Shown: positions 43,671 through 53,968, counted from the first letter of the stretch. The stretch is 64,000 nt of DNA from an uncultured Oscillospiraceae bacterium (GCA_902478605.1 CABSLQ010000005.1:1-64000); one strand, 5' to 3'. Program-made: numbers and translations. The notes: generated by a model not told the origin, from the sequence alone.

Positions 43671-44609
43671 GTGAAGCTGTTCGACATGCACTGCGACACG
43701 CTGTACGAATGCCATTGCCACGGCACGGAATTGTATGAGAACCCGCATCACATCGATTTGCAGCGCGGCCTGCGGTACGATACCTGGATACAGATCTTTG
43801 CGGTTTGGCTGCCCGATTCTCTGCGCGGCAAAGACGCGTTTGAGACATGCTGCACGATGCTGGAGTTTGCCCATGCACAGGCGCGGACGTATCCGGCGGC
43901 GCTGCGGCTGGTGGAAAACGGAGAGGACTTGCGCGCGGAGGAACCGGGACGCTGTCAGGGAATTCTGGCGGTGGAGGGCGGCGCCATGCTCGGCGGCGAC
44001 GCGGCGCATGTGGACGATCTGCGCCGGTACGGCGTGCGGCTTTTGACGCTGACCTGGAACGGGGAAAATGAGCTGGGTACCGGCTGCGCAGGCGAGGCGT
44101 CCAAAGGGCTGACCCCTTTCGGCAGGGAAGTGGTGCGGCGCATGGGGCACGCGGGGATACTGCCCGACGTCTCCCACCTGAACGAACGCGGCTTCTGGGA
44201 CGTGGCGGAGCGGACGGAAGGCCCCTTCCTGGCCAGCCATTCGGTCAGCGCGGCGGTGCATCCCCATGCACGCAACCTGACCGATGCGCAGTTTTGTGCC
44301 ATACGGGATGCCGGCGGCGTCGTAGGGCTGAACCTGTGCGGCAGCCAGCTGGGAGAGCAGACCTTTGCGCAGATCGAAAGGCATCTCGATCGGTATCTGT
44401 CGCTGGGCGGCGGCCAAACGGTCGCGCTGGGCTGCGATCTGGACGGCACCTCCCTTCCCGACGACTGGAACGGCATAGCGGTTATGGAGCGGCTTTATGC
44501 CTATTTTTTTAGTAGAGGATATACGCAAGACTGTTTAGAACGCTTATTTTTCCAAAATGCCTTTGATTTTTTTCGGAACGCTTTGACAAGCGGCGGGAAA
44601 ATGGACTAA
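43671..44609 (+). CDS. Membrane dipeptidase family protein (peptidase M19)
   Basis: 312 residues. FDMHCDTL gives the H-x-D zinc pair; LAVEGGAML carries the bridging Glu; SHSV and a late GCDLDG follow, as in renal dipeptidase homologues. It probably cleaves dipeptides; many clostridial homologues are cytosolic, and no signal peptide is present. The GTG start follows AGGAGGG. Its last bases are part of the thrC promoter. Confidence 0.88.
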   Translation: MKLFDMHCDTLYECHCHGTELYENPHHIDLQRGLRYDTWIQIFAVWLPDSLRGKDAFETCCTMLEFAHAQARTYPAALRLVENGEDLRAEEPGRCQGILAVEGGAMLGGDAAHVDDLRRYGVRLLTLTWNGENELGTGCAGEASKGLTPFGREVVRRMGHAGILPDVSHLNERGFWDVAERTEGPFLASHSVSAAVHPHARNLTDAQFCAIRDAGGVVGLNLCGSQLGEQTFAQIERHLDRYLSLGGGQTVALGCDLDGTSLPDDWNGIAVMERLYAYFFSRGYTQDCLERLFFQNAFDFFRNALTSGGKMD

Positions 44610-44612
44610 TAT
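44583..44612 (+). promoter_or_regulatory. Sigma-A-type promoter of thrC overlapping a stop codon
   Basis: Perfect TTGACA (44583-44588), 18-base spacer and TAATAT (44607-44612). The TAA stop of the dipeptidase gene forms the first half of the -10 element. Confidence 0.65.
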
Positions 44613-44689
44613 AAAGACATACGGCCGGAAAGCAGGGAAACGCCCCGCGGCACGGCCGGTTAACAATCCGGAAAGGATATGGATGGACC

Positions 44690-46186
44690 ATGATGTATAA
44701 CAGCACCCGAGACCGTCAGGTGGAAGTGACTGCCTCGCAGGCGATTGCCCGGGGAATATCGGCGGAGGGCGGCCTTTTTGTCCCGCAGGAACTCCCGGCG
44801 ATTACCCGGGAGGAGCTGGCGGCGCTGCAGAATAAATCGTATGTGGAACGCGCGGTGCACGTGCTTTCCAAATTTCTGACGGATTTCACGCCGGAAGAGG
44901 TTGAGGCCTGCGCCCGCGGCGCCTATGAAGGCGGCAAATTCCGTTCTCCCGCGGTGGCGCCGCTGCACAAGCTGGAGGACGGCGTGCATATTCTCGAGCT
45001 GTGGCACGGGCCGACCTGCGCCTTTAAGGATATGGCGCTGCAGATTCTGCCCCATTTGATGCGGGTTTCCGCCGGCCGCGTGGCGGGCGGAAAGGAGATC
45101 GTTATCCTGGTCGCCACCTCGGGTGACACGGGCAAAGCGGCCCTGGAGGGATTCAAGGACGCGCCGCATACCAAGATATTGGTCTTTTATCCGGTGGACG
45201 GCGTCAGCCCCATGCAGAAGCTGCAGATGACCACGCAGGAGGGCGCCAATGTCGGCGTCTGCGCCATCCGGGGGAACTTTGACGATGCCCAGACGGGTGT
45301 GAAGGCCATTTTCACCGATCCGGAGGTGGCGGCCGCACTGGAGCAGCACGGCATGCAGTTTTCCAGCGCCAATTCCATAAACTGGGGCCGTCTGGTGCCG
45401 CAGATTGTGTATTACGTTTCCGCTTACTGCGATCTGCTCGCGGCGGGTGAGATCGGGATGGGCGATCCTATCAACGTGACGGTTCCCACCGGCAATTTCG
45501 GCAACATTCTCGCGGCGTATTATGCGCGCAAGATGGGGCTGCCCATTGCGAAGCTCATCTGCGCGTCCAACCGCAACCGGGTGCTGACCGATTTCCTGCA
45601 GACAGGTACTTACGATCGCAACCGGGAGTTCCATGCCACCACCTCGCCTTCCATGGATATTCTCATCTCTTCCAATCTGGAGCGGCTGCTGTACGATCTG
45701 TCCGGCTGCGACGATGAAGAGATTCGCCGCCTGATGGCGCAGCTGAGCGAGCAGGGGAGATATACGGTGTCTGACGCTTTGCTGGAGGAAATCCGCGGGC
45801 TGTTTGCGGCCGGCTGGTGCGATGACGAGGGCACGGCGGATACCATTGCCGACACCTGGAAGAAGCACCGGTATCTCTGCGATACGCATACGGCGGTGGC
45901 AGTGCACGTGTATGAGGAATACCGCCGGTCCACCGGGGATACCACACCCACGGTCATCGCTTCAACGGCCAATCCCTATAAGTTTTCCGCGAGCGTGCTC
46001 GGTGCCCTGCACGACGGGACACCGGCCGGGGACGAATTCGATATGGTGGAAGAGCTTCACCGCCTCACCGGCTGCGCCGTGCCGCCGCCGCTGGCCGACC
46101 TGCGCGGCAAGACGCCCCGCTTTACCGAGGTGTGTGACCGGCAGGAGATGCGCGGCGTGGTGTACCGCCTGCTCGGAATGGAATAA
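44690..46186 (+). CDS. thrC: Threonine synthase
   Basis: 498 residues. The PLP lysine lies in LWHGPTCAFKDMALQ; VATSGDTGKAAL, PVDGVSPMQKLQM and VTVPTGNFGN are phosphate-binding blocks. It converts O-phosphohomoserine to threonine. It starts either at 44690 or one codon later. The gene stands alone with its own promoter. Confidence 0.95.
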   Translation: MMYNSTRDRQVEVTASQAIARGISAEGGLFVPQELPAITREELAALQNKSYVERAVHVLSKFLTDFTPEEVEACARGAYEGGKFRSPAVAPLHKLEDGVHILELWHGPTCAFKDMALQILPHLMRVSAGRVAGGKEIVILVATSGDTGKAALEGFKDAPHTKILVFYPVDGVSPMQKLQMTTQEGANVGVCAIRGNFDDAQTGVKAIFTDPEVAAALEQHGMQFSSANSINWGRLVPQIVYYVSAYCDLLAAGEIGMGDPINVTVPTGNFGNILAAYYARKMGLPIAKLICASNRNRVLTDFLQTGTYDRNREFHATTSPSMDILISSNLERLLYDLSGCDDEEIRRLMAQLSEQGRYTVSDALLEEIRGLFAAGWCDDEGTADTIADTWKKHRYLCDTHTAVAVHVYEEYRRSTGDTTPTVIASTANPYKFSASVLGALHDGTPAGDEFDMVEELHRLTGCAVPPPLADLRGKTPRFTEVCDRQEMRGVVYRLLGME

Positions 46187-46200
46187 ACGGAGAGTATGGC

Positions 46201-46259
46201 TGCGTCCGCGTTCCATGGTAAGACGGACGCAACCGGAGGGCCGTCATGACGGCCCTCCG
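46201..46259. other. Two hairpins between convergent thrC and the DUF1540 gene
   Basis: First, TGCGTCCG pairs with CGGACGCA (46201-46230). Second, a perfect 26-base palindrome runs from 46234 to 46259. Neither has a strong T-run on either strand. They sit where transcripts from both sides would end, so they may be a two-way terminator. Confidence 0.5.
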
Positions 46260-46307
46260 ATGTCGTTGTGCCGGTACGCTGCCATATAGGCTGTGGCGCA
46301 CCTTGCT

Positions 46308-46487
46308 TCAGGCATGATCCGGCTTGAAGGTGGAACAGGCCGTGTCGGCGTTGCTCACTGCGTAGGCCGGCCCGACGATGATTTTGCCCGCCGAACAGGT
46401 GCCGTCCTTTTGATGATACTGGCAGTTGCGCACGTCGCATTGGACGGCCGGGCCGGCGGAAGCGGAGGCACCGGAAAACTTGTTCAT
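46308..46487 (-). CDS. DUF1540 domain protein, 59 residues
   Basis: A small Cys-rich protein starting MNKFSGASASAGPAV. Four cysteines lie as in DUF1540 (QCDVRNCQYH, GTCSAG and TACSTF), which suggests metal binding. DUF1540 proteins are common in spore-forming clostridia; their role is unknown. An AAAGGGG site lies eight bases before the ATG. The leader holds a hairpin, and a promoter lies further upstream. Confidence 0.82.
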   Translation of the reverse strand: MNKFSGASASAGPAVQCDVRNCQYHQKDGTCSAGKIIVGPAYAVSNADTACSTFKPDHA

Positions 46488-46507
46488 ACAGAATCCCCTT
46501 TCTTTTT

Positions 46508-46536
46508 GACAGAAGCCGCTGCGTACGGCTTCTGTC
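46508..46536 (-). promoter_or_regulatory. Hairpin in the DUF1540 leader
   Basis: GACAGAAGCCG and CGGCTTCTGTC form a perfect 11-base stem around a 7-base loop, about 20 bases before the start codon. On the minus strand it is followed by AAAAAGAAAGGGG, so it does not look like a terminator. Confidence 0.5.
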
Positions 46537-46551
46537 TGGCAGTCTGAAGCT

Positions 46552-46580
46552 AGTATACCCGCTTTTTACAGGAATACGAA
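46552..46580 (-). promoter_or_regulatory. Promoter of the DUF1540 gene
   Basis: Minus strand: TTCGTA (46575-46580), 17-base spacer and TATACT (46552-46557). Confidence 0.5.
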
Positions 46581-46597
46581 AGAAAAGGAGCCGTCCC

Positions 46598-47326
46598 ATG
46601 TCGCTGTTTGCCATCGCCGATCTGCACCTGTCTCTCGGCACCGATAAGCCGATGGACGGGTTCCATGGCTGGGAAGGCTATGTGCAGCGGCTGGAGAAAA
46701 ACTGGCGCTCGCTCATCGGGACGGACGACGTGGTCGTCATTGGCGGCGATATTTCGTGGGGGATGTCGCTCGAACAGGCCGCGGCGGATTTTGCTTTTCT
46801 CGACGGTCTGCCGGGGCGCAAGCTGCTGCTCAAGGGCAACCACGACTACTGGTGGACCACCAGGCGGAAGATGGACGCTTTTTTTGCGCAAAACGGCTGG
46901 ACGTCGCTGTCCATTCTGCATAACGATGCCTATGCGGTGGCGGGAGGCATGGCGGTTTGCGGGACACGCGGCTGGTTTTACGACGCGGAGGCGGATGCGG
47001 ATAAAAAGGTGCTCGCCCGGGAGGTGGGACGCCTGCGCACCTCGATTGCGGCGGCGAAGGCGACAGGACTGGAACCGGTGGCCTTTCTGCATTATCCGCC
47101 CCTTTTCGGCGACGCGGTCTGCGAGGAGATTCTGCAGACGCTGGCCGACGAAGGGATCCGCCGCTGCTATTACGGGCATATCCACGGCGCAGGGATCCGC
47201 AAGGCGTTCAATGGACAGACGCGCGGCGTGTCCCTGCGGCTGATATCGGGAGATGCGCTGTCCTTTATGCCGCAGTTCATTCCGCCGCCGGCCGCGGACA
47301 AAAAAATTCAAGAAATTAACGGTTAA
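46598..47326 (+). CDS. Calcineurin-like metallophosphoesterase
   Basis: 242 residues with all metal-site motifs: IADLHLSLG, IGGDISWGM, LKGNHDYWW, FLHYPPL and YGHIHGAGI. It belongs to the clostridial family of single-domain phosphoesterases; the substrate is not predictable. The gene is followed by the tig promoter. Confidence 0.88.
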   Translation: MSLFAIADLHLSLGTDKPMDGFHGWEGYVQRLEKNWRSLIGTDDVVVIGGDISWGMSLEQAAADFAFLDGLPGRKLLLKGNHDYWWTTRRKMDAFFAQNGWTSLSILHNDAYAVAGGMAVCGTRGWFYDAEADADKKVLAREVGRLRTSIAAAKATGLEPVAFLHYPPLFGDAVCEEILQTLADEGIRRCYYGHIHGAGIRKAFNGQTRGVSLRLISGDALSFMPQFIPPPAADKKIQEING

Positions 47327-47360
47327 TTCACAAAAGGATCTGGCGTAATCGGCTCATATA

Positions 47361-47369
47361 TGCTATAAT
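47361..47369 (+). promoter_or_regulatory. Extended -10 promoter of tig
   Basis: TGCTATAAT with a perfect hexamer and TG extension, no good -35. The leader is about 100 bases. Confidence 0.6.
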
Positions 47370-47475
47370 CGATTGCAATGTGTTAAAAGCAGGATAAAAC
47401 CTGCCGTGCGGCCCCTGGGGTCCGCCTTTCATCAGAGCGGGGTCTCTGAGTCCATATATCAGGAGGAAGTAAACG

Positions 47476-48762
47476 ATGAGTCTCAAATCGGCGACAGTGA
47501 AAGAAACCAACCGGGTGGAATTGGAAGTCGAGGTGGATGCGGCCAGCTTTGAAGCGGCGGTTTCCAAGGCCTATAAAAAGAATATCGGCAAGATGAACGT
47601 TCCCGGGTTCCGCAAGGGCAAGGCGCCGCGTTCTCTGGTGGAAAAAATCTACGGCAGCGGCGTTTTTTATGAGGATGCGGTCAATGCCCTGTATCCCGAA
47701 GCGCTCGACGCGGCCATTCAGGAGTCCGGCTATGAATATGTCGAGGACAAAATCGATCTGGATGTGGAATCGGTCGGCAAGGAGGGCCTGGTTTTCAAGG
47801 CGGTCATCACCGTCAAGCCCGAGGTGGAGCTGGGTGAGTATAAGGGCCTGAAGGCTACGAAAAAGAATCAGCCCGTGACCGACGAGGATATGGAAAACGA
47901 ACTCAAAAAGGTGCAGGAGCGCGGCGCCCGGCTGGTGGCGGTGGAGGATCGCCCGGCGCAGGACGGCGACACCGTGACCTTTGACTTCGAAGGCTTTGTG
48001 GACGGCGAGCCGTTTGAGGGCGGCAAGGCGGAAAACTATACGCTGGTGCTCGGTTCCGGACAGTTCATCCCCGGCTTTGAGGAGCAGATTGTCGGCAAAT
48101 CCTTCGACGAGGAATTTGACGTCAACGTCACCTTCCCTGAGGATTATCACGCGGAGAACCTCAAGGGCAAGCCGGCTGTGTTCAAGTGCAAGCTGCACGA
48201 GATTCAGGTCAAGGAGCTGCCCGAGCTCAACGACGACCTGGCCAAAGATACCAGCGATTTCGATACGCTCGAGGAGCTGAAGGCCGACATCAAGGCGAAG
48301 CTTGAGCATGAGCGTGAGCATGCGGCACAGGATGCGGTGGAAAACCAGCTCATCGACGGGCTGCTCGAAGGCTTCAAGGCGGAGGTGCCCGAGGCCATGT
48401 ATACCCATCGCGTGGACGACAGCGTGCGCGACTTTGACTATCGTCTGCAGTCCCAGGGGCTGAACCTGCAGATGTATATGCAGTATACCGGGATGGATAT
48501 GGACGCCTTCCGCGCCGGCTTCCGGGAGCAGGCGGAAAAGCAGGTCAAGCTGCGCCTGGCTCTGGAAAAGATTGTCAAGCTGGAGAACATCGAGCCGTCC
48601 GAAGAGGAGATTGAGGCGGAATACGCCAAGTATGCCGATCAGTACAAGATGGACGTGGAGCGGGTCAAAAAGCTCATTCCGGCAAAGGAGCTGGCAAAGG
48701 ATCTGGCGGTCGGCAAGGCCATGGAGCTTGTCAAGGACAGCGCCGTTATCACCGAGGAATAA
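47476..48762 (+). CDS. tig: Trigger factor
   Basis: 428 residues. Ribosome-docking loop FRKGKAPRSL (about 42), FKBP-type prolyl isomerase domain (about 150-235, with GDTVTFDFEGFVDGE) and the helical C-terminal arms. It chaperones nascent chains at the ribosome exit. Upstream of clpP-clpX-lon, the usual Firmicutes order. Confidence 0.97.
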   Translation: MSLKSATVKETNRVELEVEVDAASFEAAVSKAYKKNIGKMNVPGFRKGKAPRSLVEKIYGSGVFYEDAVNALYPEALDAAIQESGYEYVEDKIDLDVESVGKEGLVFKAVITVKPEVELGEYKGLKATKKNQPVTDEDMENELKKVQERGARLVAVEDRPAQDGDTVTFDFEGFVDGEPFEGGKAENYTLVLGSGQFIPGFEEQIVGKSFDEEFDVNVTFPEDYHAENLKGKPAVFKCKLHEIQVKELPELNDDLAKDTSDFDTLEELKADIKAKLEHEREHAAQDAVENQLIDGLLEGFKAEVPEAMYTHRVDDSVRDFDYRLQSQGLNLQMYMQYTGMDMDAFRAGFREQAEKQVKLRLALEKIVKLENIEPSEEEIEAEYAKYADQYKMDVERVKKLIPAKELAKDLAVGKAMELVKDSAVITEE

Positions 48763-48796
48763 GCCGATAAAATTGAGATTCGGCGGTTAAAATCCG

Positions 48797-48857
48797 AATT
48801 CCCTGTCCATACTGGTTGTTGTGACTGAATCCAGTCCGCTCAGGAGGACGGGGAATT
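48797..48857 (+). other. Long imperfect hairpin between tig and clpP
   Basis: AATTCCCTGTCC (48797-48808) pairs with GGACGGGGAATT (48846-48857), one G-T pair, with a smaller ACTGG/CCAGT stem inside. A T-rich stretch (GATTTTTAAATTT) follows about ten bases later. It could be a tig terminator or a clpP leader element. No CtsR-like direct repeat was recognised. Confidence 0.5.
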
Positions 48858-48891
48858 TATCCCTGATTTTTAAATTTGGAGGTGTCCGATA

Positions 48892-49482
48892 ATGGACCAC
48901 ATGAGTCTCGTTCCCTATGTCGTGGAACAAACCAGCCGCGGCGAGCGCAGCTATGATATTTTTTCCCGTCTGCTCAACGACCGGATTATCATGCTTTCGG
49001 ATGAGGTCAACGACGTGACCGCTTCCCTCGTGGTGGCGCAGCTTCTGTATCTCGAGGGGCAGGATCCGGATAAAGATATTCATCTGTATATCAACAGCCC
49101 GGGCGGCTCCATTTCGGCCGGTATGGCGATTTATGACACGATGCGTTTTATCAAATGCGACGTGTCCACCATCTGCATCGGTATGGCGGCGAGCATGGGT
49201 TCCTTCCTGCTGGCGGCCGGGACGAAAGGCAAACGGCTGATCCTGCCCAACAGCGAGGTCATGATCCATCAGCCCATGGGCGGCACCAAGGGACAGGCCA
49301 GCGACATTAAAATTCAGGCGGATCATATTTTGTTTATCCGCAACCGCATGAATCATCTGCTTTCCGAAATGACCGGGCAGCCGCTCGAGGTCATTGAGAA
49401 AGACACCGATCGCGATAACTGGCTGACAGCGGATGAAGCCGTAAAATACGGCCTGGTTGACAGGGTTATCGAGCATCGCTGA
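48892..49482 (+). CDS. clpP: ATP-dependent Clp protease proteolytic subunit
   Basis: 196 residues: the catalytic Ser lies in [14 protein letters not shown], the His in VMIHQPMGG and the Asp in the following EKDTDRDN region. N-terminal [23 protein letters not shown] is typical. It forms the barrel that degrades substrates unfolded by ClpX. GGAGGTG lies before the ATG. Confidence 0.98.
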   Translation: MDHMSLVPYVVEQTSRGERSYDIFSRLLNDRIIMLSDEVNDVTASLVVAQLLYLEGQDPDKDIHLYINSPGGSISAGMAIYDTMRFIKCDVSTICIGMAASMGSFLLAAGTKGKRLILPNSEVMIHQPMGGTKGQASDIKIQADHILFIRNRMNHLLSEMTGQPLEVIEKDTDRDNWLTADEAVKYGLVDRVIEHR

Positions 49483-49531
49483 GCGCCTGCCGCACGCGCG
49501 GCAGGAATTCACATGAGGGGAGGCATACACG

Positions 49532-50839
49532 ATGCCGAAAAATGATGAAACCCGGGCGGTCAGCTGTTCCTTCTGCGGAAAAACGCAGGATGCGGTGCAT
49601 CGACTGATTGCGGGGCCGGGCGTCTTTATTTGTAATGAATGCGTGGAGCTGTGCCAGTCCATCCTGGAGGATGGCGGCAACTTTACGAAACGGCGCACGG
49701 CAAACGAGGATATACCGCCCCGCCTTCCCACGCCTAAAGAGATTAAGGCCGGCTTGGATGAATATGTCATTGGCCAGGATGCGGCGAAAATCACCCTGTC
49801 CGTGGCGGTGTATAACCATTACAAACGGATTTATTTCGGTTCGGGCGCGGGCGCAGAGATAGGCAAAAGCAACGTGCTGCTTCTCGGCCCGACGGGCGTG
49901 GGCAAAACGGCGCTTGCCCAGACGCTGGCCCGTACGCTTAACGTACCGTTCGCCATTACGGATGCCACCACCCTCACAGAAGCCGGCTATGTCGGCGAGG
50001 ACGTGGAAAATATTCTGCTTCGGCTGATTCAGGCGGCGGACTACGACGTGGAAAAAGCGGAACGCGGCATCATTTATGTGGACGAAATCGACAAGATTGC
50101 CCGCCGCAGCGAAAACCCCTCCATCACCCGCGACGTCAGCGGCGAGGGCGTTCAGCAGGCGCTGCTGAAAATTCTCGAGGGCACGGTGTCCAATGTGCCG
50201 CCCAGCGGCGGCCGCAAGCATCCGCAGCAGGAGTTCATCCAGATTGACACCACCAATATCCTGTTTATTCTGGGCGGGGCCTTTGACGGCATCGAGCAGA
50301 CCATCGAAAAGCGGGTGGGGTCCGGTTCCATGGGCTTCGGCAACGAAGTCAAATCCAAAAAGGACATGGATCGATCCAAGCTGCTGAAAGAGCTGGTGCC
50401 GCAGGATCTGATAAAATACGGCCTGATCCCCGAGCTGGTGGGACGCATGCCGATTGTAACCACATTGGAGCCGCTCGATGCGGACGCGCTTGTGCGCATT
50501 CTGTCCGAGCCGAAAAATGCACTCATTAAGCAGTATACCCAGCTGTTCGAGATGGATGGGGTGGCGCTGGAGTTCACCGACGATGCGCAGCGCGCCATCG
50601 CGGAAAAAACGTTGCAGCGCAATACCGGTGCGCGCGGCTTACGTTCGGTAATGGAAGAGCTGCTTACCCAGTTGATGTTCGACGTGCCGTCAGATCCCAC
50701 CATTGAAAAGGTGGTCATCACGGCAGACTGCGTCAATAAGGACGCCAAGCCGGAGATCGTCTTCAACCCGGACAAAAAGCCGAAGCGCCTGGGCGCTCCG
50801 ACGAAAAGCCGCACGATGCGCCGCAAGGTCACGGCGTAA
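49532..50839 (+). CDS. clpX: ATP-dependent Clp protease ATP-binding subunit ClpX
   Basis: 435 residues. The zinc-binding domain [11 protein letters not shown]...CNECVELC is at the start. The AAA+ core has [15 protein letters not shown] (Walker A), [13 protein letters not shown] (Walker B), the [10 protein letters not shown] loop and sensor motifs. It unfolds and feeds proteins to ClpP. Confidence 0.98.
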   Translation: MPKNDETRAVSCSFCGKTQDAVHRLIAGPGVFICNECVELCQSILEDGGNFTKRRTANEDIPPRLPTPKEIKAGLDEYVIGQDAAKITLSVAVYNHYKRIYFGSGAGAEIGKSNVLLLGPTGVGKTALAQTLARTLNVPFAITDATTLTEAGYVGEDVENILLRLIQAADYDVEKAERGIIYVDEIDKIARRSENPSITRDVSGEGVQQALLKILEGTVSNVPPSGGRKHPQQEFIQIDTTNILFILGGAFDGIEQTIEKRVGSGSMGFGNEVKSKKDMDRSKLLKELVPQDLIKYGLIPELVGRMPIVTTLEPLDADALVRILSEPKNALIKQYTQLFEMDGVALEFTDDAQRAIAEKTLQRNTGARGLRSVMEELLTQLMFDVPSDPTIEKVVITADCVNKDAKPEIVFNPDKKPKRLGAPTKSRTMRRKVTA

Positions 50840-50887
50840 ATTCCCCACTGCCGACACCTGCTTTTGCAGTGGCTCGTGAAGGACCAC

Positions 50888-50918
50888 ATGCGGGCCATGT
50901 TTCATGGCCCGCATTTTC
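50888..50918 (+). terminator. Hairpin terminator after clpX
   Basis: Perfect stem ATGCGGGCCATG (50888-50899) with CATGGCCCGCAT (50903-50914) around TTT, then TTTC. Nearly identical to the hairpin after rplS. Confidence 0.78.
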
Positions 50919-50993
50919 TGTACCCGGTGTGCTTTGCAAGGTGTGCCGGAATCATAAAAACAAGGGCACTTCAGACGCCCCGAGGTGAAATAT

Positions 50994-53345
50994 ATGGGAA
51001 TCAAAAAAAGAGTGACGCGCAGCGCCGTTGTGCCTCTTCTGGCCCTGCGCGGGCTGGTGGTTTTTCCCGGCATGCATCTGCATTTTGACGTAGGCCGGCG
51101 GAAATCCATTCTGGCACTCAACGAGGCGATGGGGGAGGAGCAGCTCCTTTATCTGGTGACGCAAAAGGATATGACAACGGACGATCCGGGTATCGACGAC
51201 CTGTATGAAATGGGTGTTGTCGTGCGCGTCCGGCAGGTGCTTAAGCTGCCGGGCGACGGCCTGCGTATTCTGGTAGACGGCTTGTATCGTGCGGGAATAG
51301 AAGAGACGGTACAGACCGAACCGTATCTGCGTGTCGCGGTCAGGGAACGGCTGGAACGCCGGATTGCGGGTTCCCTCAATGCCGAGGCGGCCATGCGGGA
51401 ATGCCGTACATATTTTGAGGAATATGCCCAGTTGTCGCGCGGGTTCTCACCCGATGTGGCCGCCGGCGCGGCAGAGGCGCAGGATGCCGGCTTCCTGATC
51501 GATTATATTGCGGCCAATATTGCGCTGTCCGCTGAGGACAAGCAGTCGATTCTCGGCATAGCGCCGGTGGAAAAGCGCATGGAACGGCTGCTCGTGCTGC
51601 TGGAACAGGAATGCCGTATTCTCCGGCTGGAGCAGGATATCCACGAGCGCGTGCATGAGCAGATGGACCAGAATCAGAAGGAATATTATCTGCGGGAACA
51701 GCTGAAGGTTATCGCGGCGGAGCTGGGCGAAGAGGACAATCCCGTCGAGGAATCCGAGGAATACCACGCGCGTATCGAGGCGCTGGCATTGCCGGAGGAT
51801 TCGGCCGATAAGCTGCTGCGGGAGTGCGCCAAGCTGGCCAAGATGCCGTACGGTTCCCACGAAGCGACGGTATCGCGCAGCTATCTGGACACCTGCCTGT
51901 CTTTGCCGTGGCATACGGCGACAAAGGATAATCTGGATCTGACTGCCGCGCGGCGGACACTTGACCGGGATCATTACGGCTTGGACAAGGTCAAGGAGCG
52001 CATTATAGAGGCGCTTGCCGTGCGCCGTCTTTCCTCCGAAATGAAGGGGCAGGTGCTTTGTCTCGTGGGGCCGCCGGGTGTCGGCAAGACCTCCATCGCC
52101 AAATCCATCGCCAGCGCAATGGGACGTAAATACGTCCGGATCTCGTTGGGCGGCGTCCGGGACGAGGCGGAGATCCGCGGCCATCGCAAAACCTATATCG
52201 GCGCCATGCCCGGCCGGATTATCAGCGCCATCCGGCAGGCCGGTGTCAAGAATCCGTTGATTCTGCTGGATGAAATCGATAAAATGGGGAATGATTTCCG
52301 CGGGGATCCGGCTTCCGCCATGCTGGAGGTGCTGGACAGCGAACAGAACGTCGCCTTCTGCGATCATTATGTGGAAATTCCCTTTGATTTGTCCGACGTG
52401 CTGTTTATCACGACAGCCAATACGGCGGATATGATTCCGGCCCCACTGTATGACCGTATGGATGTCATCACCCTTGGCAGCTATACGGCGGAGGAAAAAT
52501 TCCATATTGCTAAGGATCATCTGCTGCGCAAACAGGTGCGCCGGCACGGTCTGACATTGCGGCAGGTGCGCATCGCGGACGATACCCTGCGTGCCATCAT
52601 CGATGGGTATACCCGGGAAGCCGGTGTGCGGGAGCTCGAACGCTGCATTGGCCGGATATGCCGCAAGGCTGCGAAGAAGATTGTGGCCGGCGAAGCGAAG
52701 AGCGTCACGGTCTCTCAGCTGGAAGAGTATCTCGGACCGGTGAAATATAAGCCGGAAACGCGGGAACTGACCGAAGAGGTCGGCGTGGTCAACGGACTGG
52801 CCTGGACGGCGGTCGGCGGCGAAACCATGCCGGTGGAAGTCGCCGTGATGGATGGCAGCGGCAAAATTGAGCTGACGGGCTCCCTCGGCGATGTGATGAA
52901 GGAATCGGCGCGCACGGCCATCAGCTATGTGCGTTCCCGCACGGCCGAATGGCATATTGACCGGGATTTCTATAAAAACAAGGATATCCACATTCACGTG
53001 CCGGAGGGGGCGGTGCCCAAGGACGGCCCGTCGGCCGGTGTCACGATGGCGACCGCTATTGTATCGGCGCTGACCGGCATTCCGGTACGGCAGGATGTGG
53101 CGATGACCGGCGAAATTTCCCTGCGCGGCCGGGTGCTGCCCATCGGCGGCTTAAAGGAAAAAACGATGGCCGCCTATACCCATCATATGAAGACGGTCAT
53201 CATCCCGGCGGAAAACGAATCGGATTTGGCGGAAGTGGACGGCGTTGTACGCGACCATGTGCACTTTGTTACGGCCAGTCATTTGGATACTGTGCTGCAG
53301 ACGGCGCTGGTGTCGCGGCCGGATGCCTCCGGCACGGCGCAATAG
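50994..53345 (+). CDS. lon: ATP-dependent protease La (LonA)
   Basis: 783 residues. The N-terminal substrate domain starts with [16 protein letters not shown]. The AAA+ domain has [13 protein letters not shown] (near 360) and LLDEIDKM. The C-terminal protease has the Ser-Lys dyad ([11 protein letters not shown] and a later Lys in [10 protein letters not shown]). It degrades misfolded and regulatory proteins. ATG 50994 is preferred over a GTG three codons upstream that lies in the ribosome binding site. Confidence 0.97.
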   Translation: MGIKKRVTRSAVVPLLALRGLVVFPGMHLHFDVGRRKSILALNEAMGEEQLLYLVTQKDMTTDDPGIDDLYEMGVVVRVRQVLKLPGDGLRILVDGLYRAGIEETVQTEPYLRVAVRERLERRIAGSLNAEAAMRECRTYFEEYAQLSRGFSPDVAAGAAEAQDAGFLIDYIAANIALSAEDKQSILGIAPVEKRMERLLVLLEQECRILRLEQDIHERVHEQMDQNQKEYYLREQLKVIAAELGEEDNPVEESEEYHARIEALALPEDSADKLLRECAKLAKMPYGSHEATVSRSYLDTCLSLPWHTATKDNLDLTAARRTLDRDHYGLDKVKERIIEALAVRRLSSEMKGQVLCLVGPPGVGKTSIAKSIASAMGRKYVRISLGGVRDEAEIRGHRKTYIGAMPGRIISAIRQAGVKNPLILLDEIDKMGNDFRGDPASAMLEVLDSEQNVAFCDHYVEIPFDLSDVLFITTANTADMIPAPLYDRMDVITLGSYTAEEKFHIAKDHLLRKQVRRHGLTLRQVRIADDTLRAIIDGYTREAGVRELERCIGRICRKAAKKIVAGEAKSVTVSQLEEYLGPVKYKPETRELTEEVGVVNGLAWTAVGGETMPVEVAVMDGSGKIELTGSLGDVMKESARTAISYVRSRTAEWHIDRDFYKNKDIHIHVPEGAVPKDGPSAGVTMATAIVSALTGIPVRQDVAMTGEISLRGRVLPIGGLKEKTMAAYTHHMKTVIIPAENESDLAEVDGVVRDHVHFVTASHLDTVLQTALVSRPDASGTAQ

Positions 53346-53359
53346 GAAGGAAGAGGAAG

Positions 53360-53947
53360 ATGAAAACCGAAGCGGCCGTTTTTGAAGCGTCGGCGGCGTT
53401 GTGCAGCCAGCTGGTGGATTCCACCCTGCCGGAGATTGCCTTTTCCGGCCGCTCCAATGTGGGAAAATCCACCTTGATAAACACCCTCCTGCGGCGCAAA
53501 AATCTTGCGCGCACGAGCGCGACACCGGGAAAAACGGCCACCATCAATTTCTATCGTCTGGATACGCTGCGGCTGGTGGATTTGCCCGGCTATGGGTATG
53601 CGAAAGTTTCGGACGCGGAGAAGCGGCGCTGGAAGACGCTGATCGAAGGGTATCTGGAAGCGGATCGGGATCTGCGTCTGGTGCTGCAGCTGGTGGATAT
53701 GCGGCACCCGCCAACGCAGGACGATCGCTTGATGATGGAATATATGGTGGAGAGGGAGATCCCTTTTGTTGTGGTGCTGACCAAAGCGGACAAGCTGAAC
53801 AAAACCGAGCGTGCCGCACGGCTGGCCGGGCTGGAGCAGGAACTGGCCGCTTTCGAAGGGCTGCAGACGATCCCGTATTCCGCCATCACGCGGGAAGGCG
53901 CCGAGGAGCTTCTGGCGATTCTGCGTATGGTGACGGAAGAAGACTGA
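53360..53947 (+). CDS. ysxC: Ribosome biogenesis GTP-binding protein YsxC (EngB)
   Basis: 195 residues with G1 GRSNVGKSTLIN, G2 around ARTSATPGKTATINFY, G3 DLPGYGYAK and G4 LTKADK. It is essential in many bacteria for 50S assembly. It follows lon directly, the arrangement known from Bacillus. Confidence 0.96.
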   Translation: MKTEAAVFEASAALCSQLVDSTLPEIAFSGRSNVGKSTLINTLLRRKNLARTSATPGKTATINFYRLDTLRLVDLPGYGYAKVSDAEKRRWKTLIEGYLEADRDLRLVLQLVDMRHPPTQDDRLMMEYMVEREIPFVVVLTKADKLNKTERAARLAGLEQELAAFEGLQTIPYSAITREGAEELLAILRMVTEED

Positions 53948-53968
53948 TGCCTTAAAATGTACTTTTAC

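Noticed and set aside
46057..46641. Other open frames on both strands around the DUF1540 gene
   Set aside because: They overlap thrC or the DUF1540 gene in other frames and have no site for translation.
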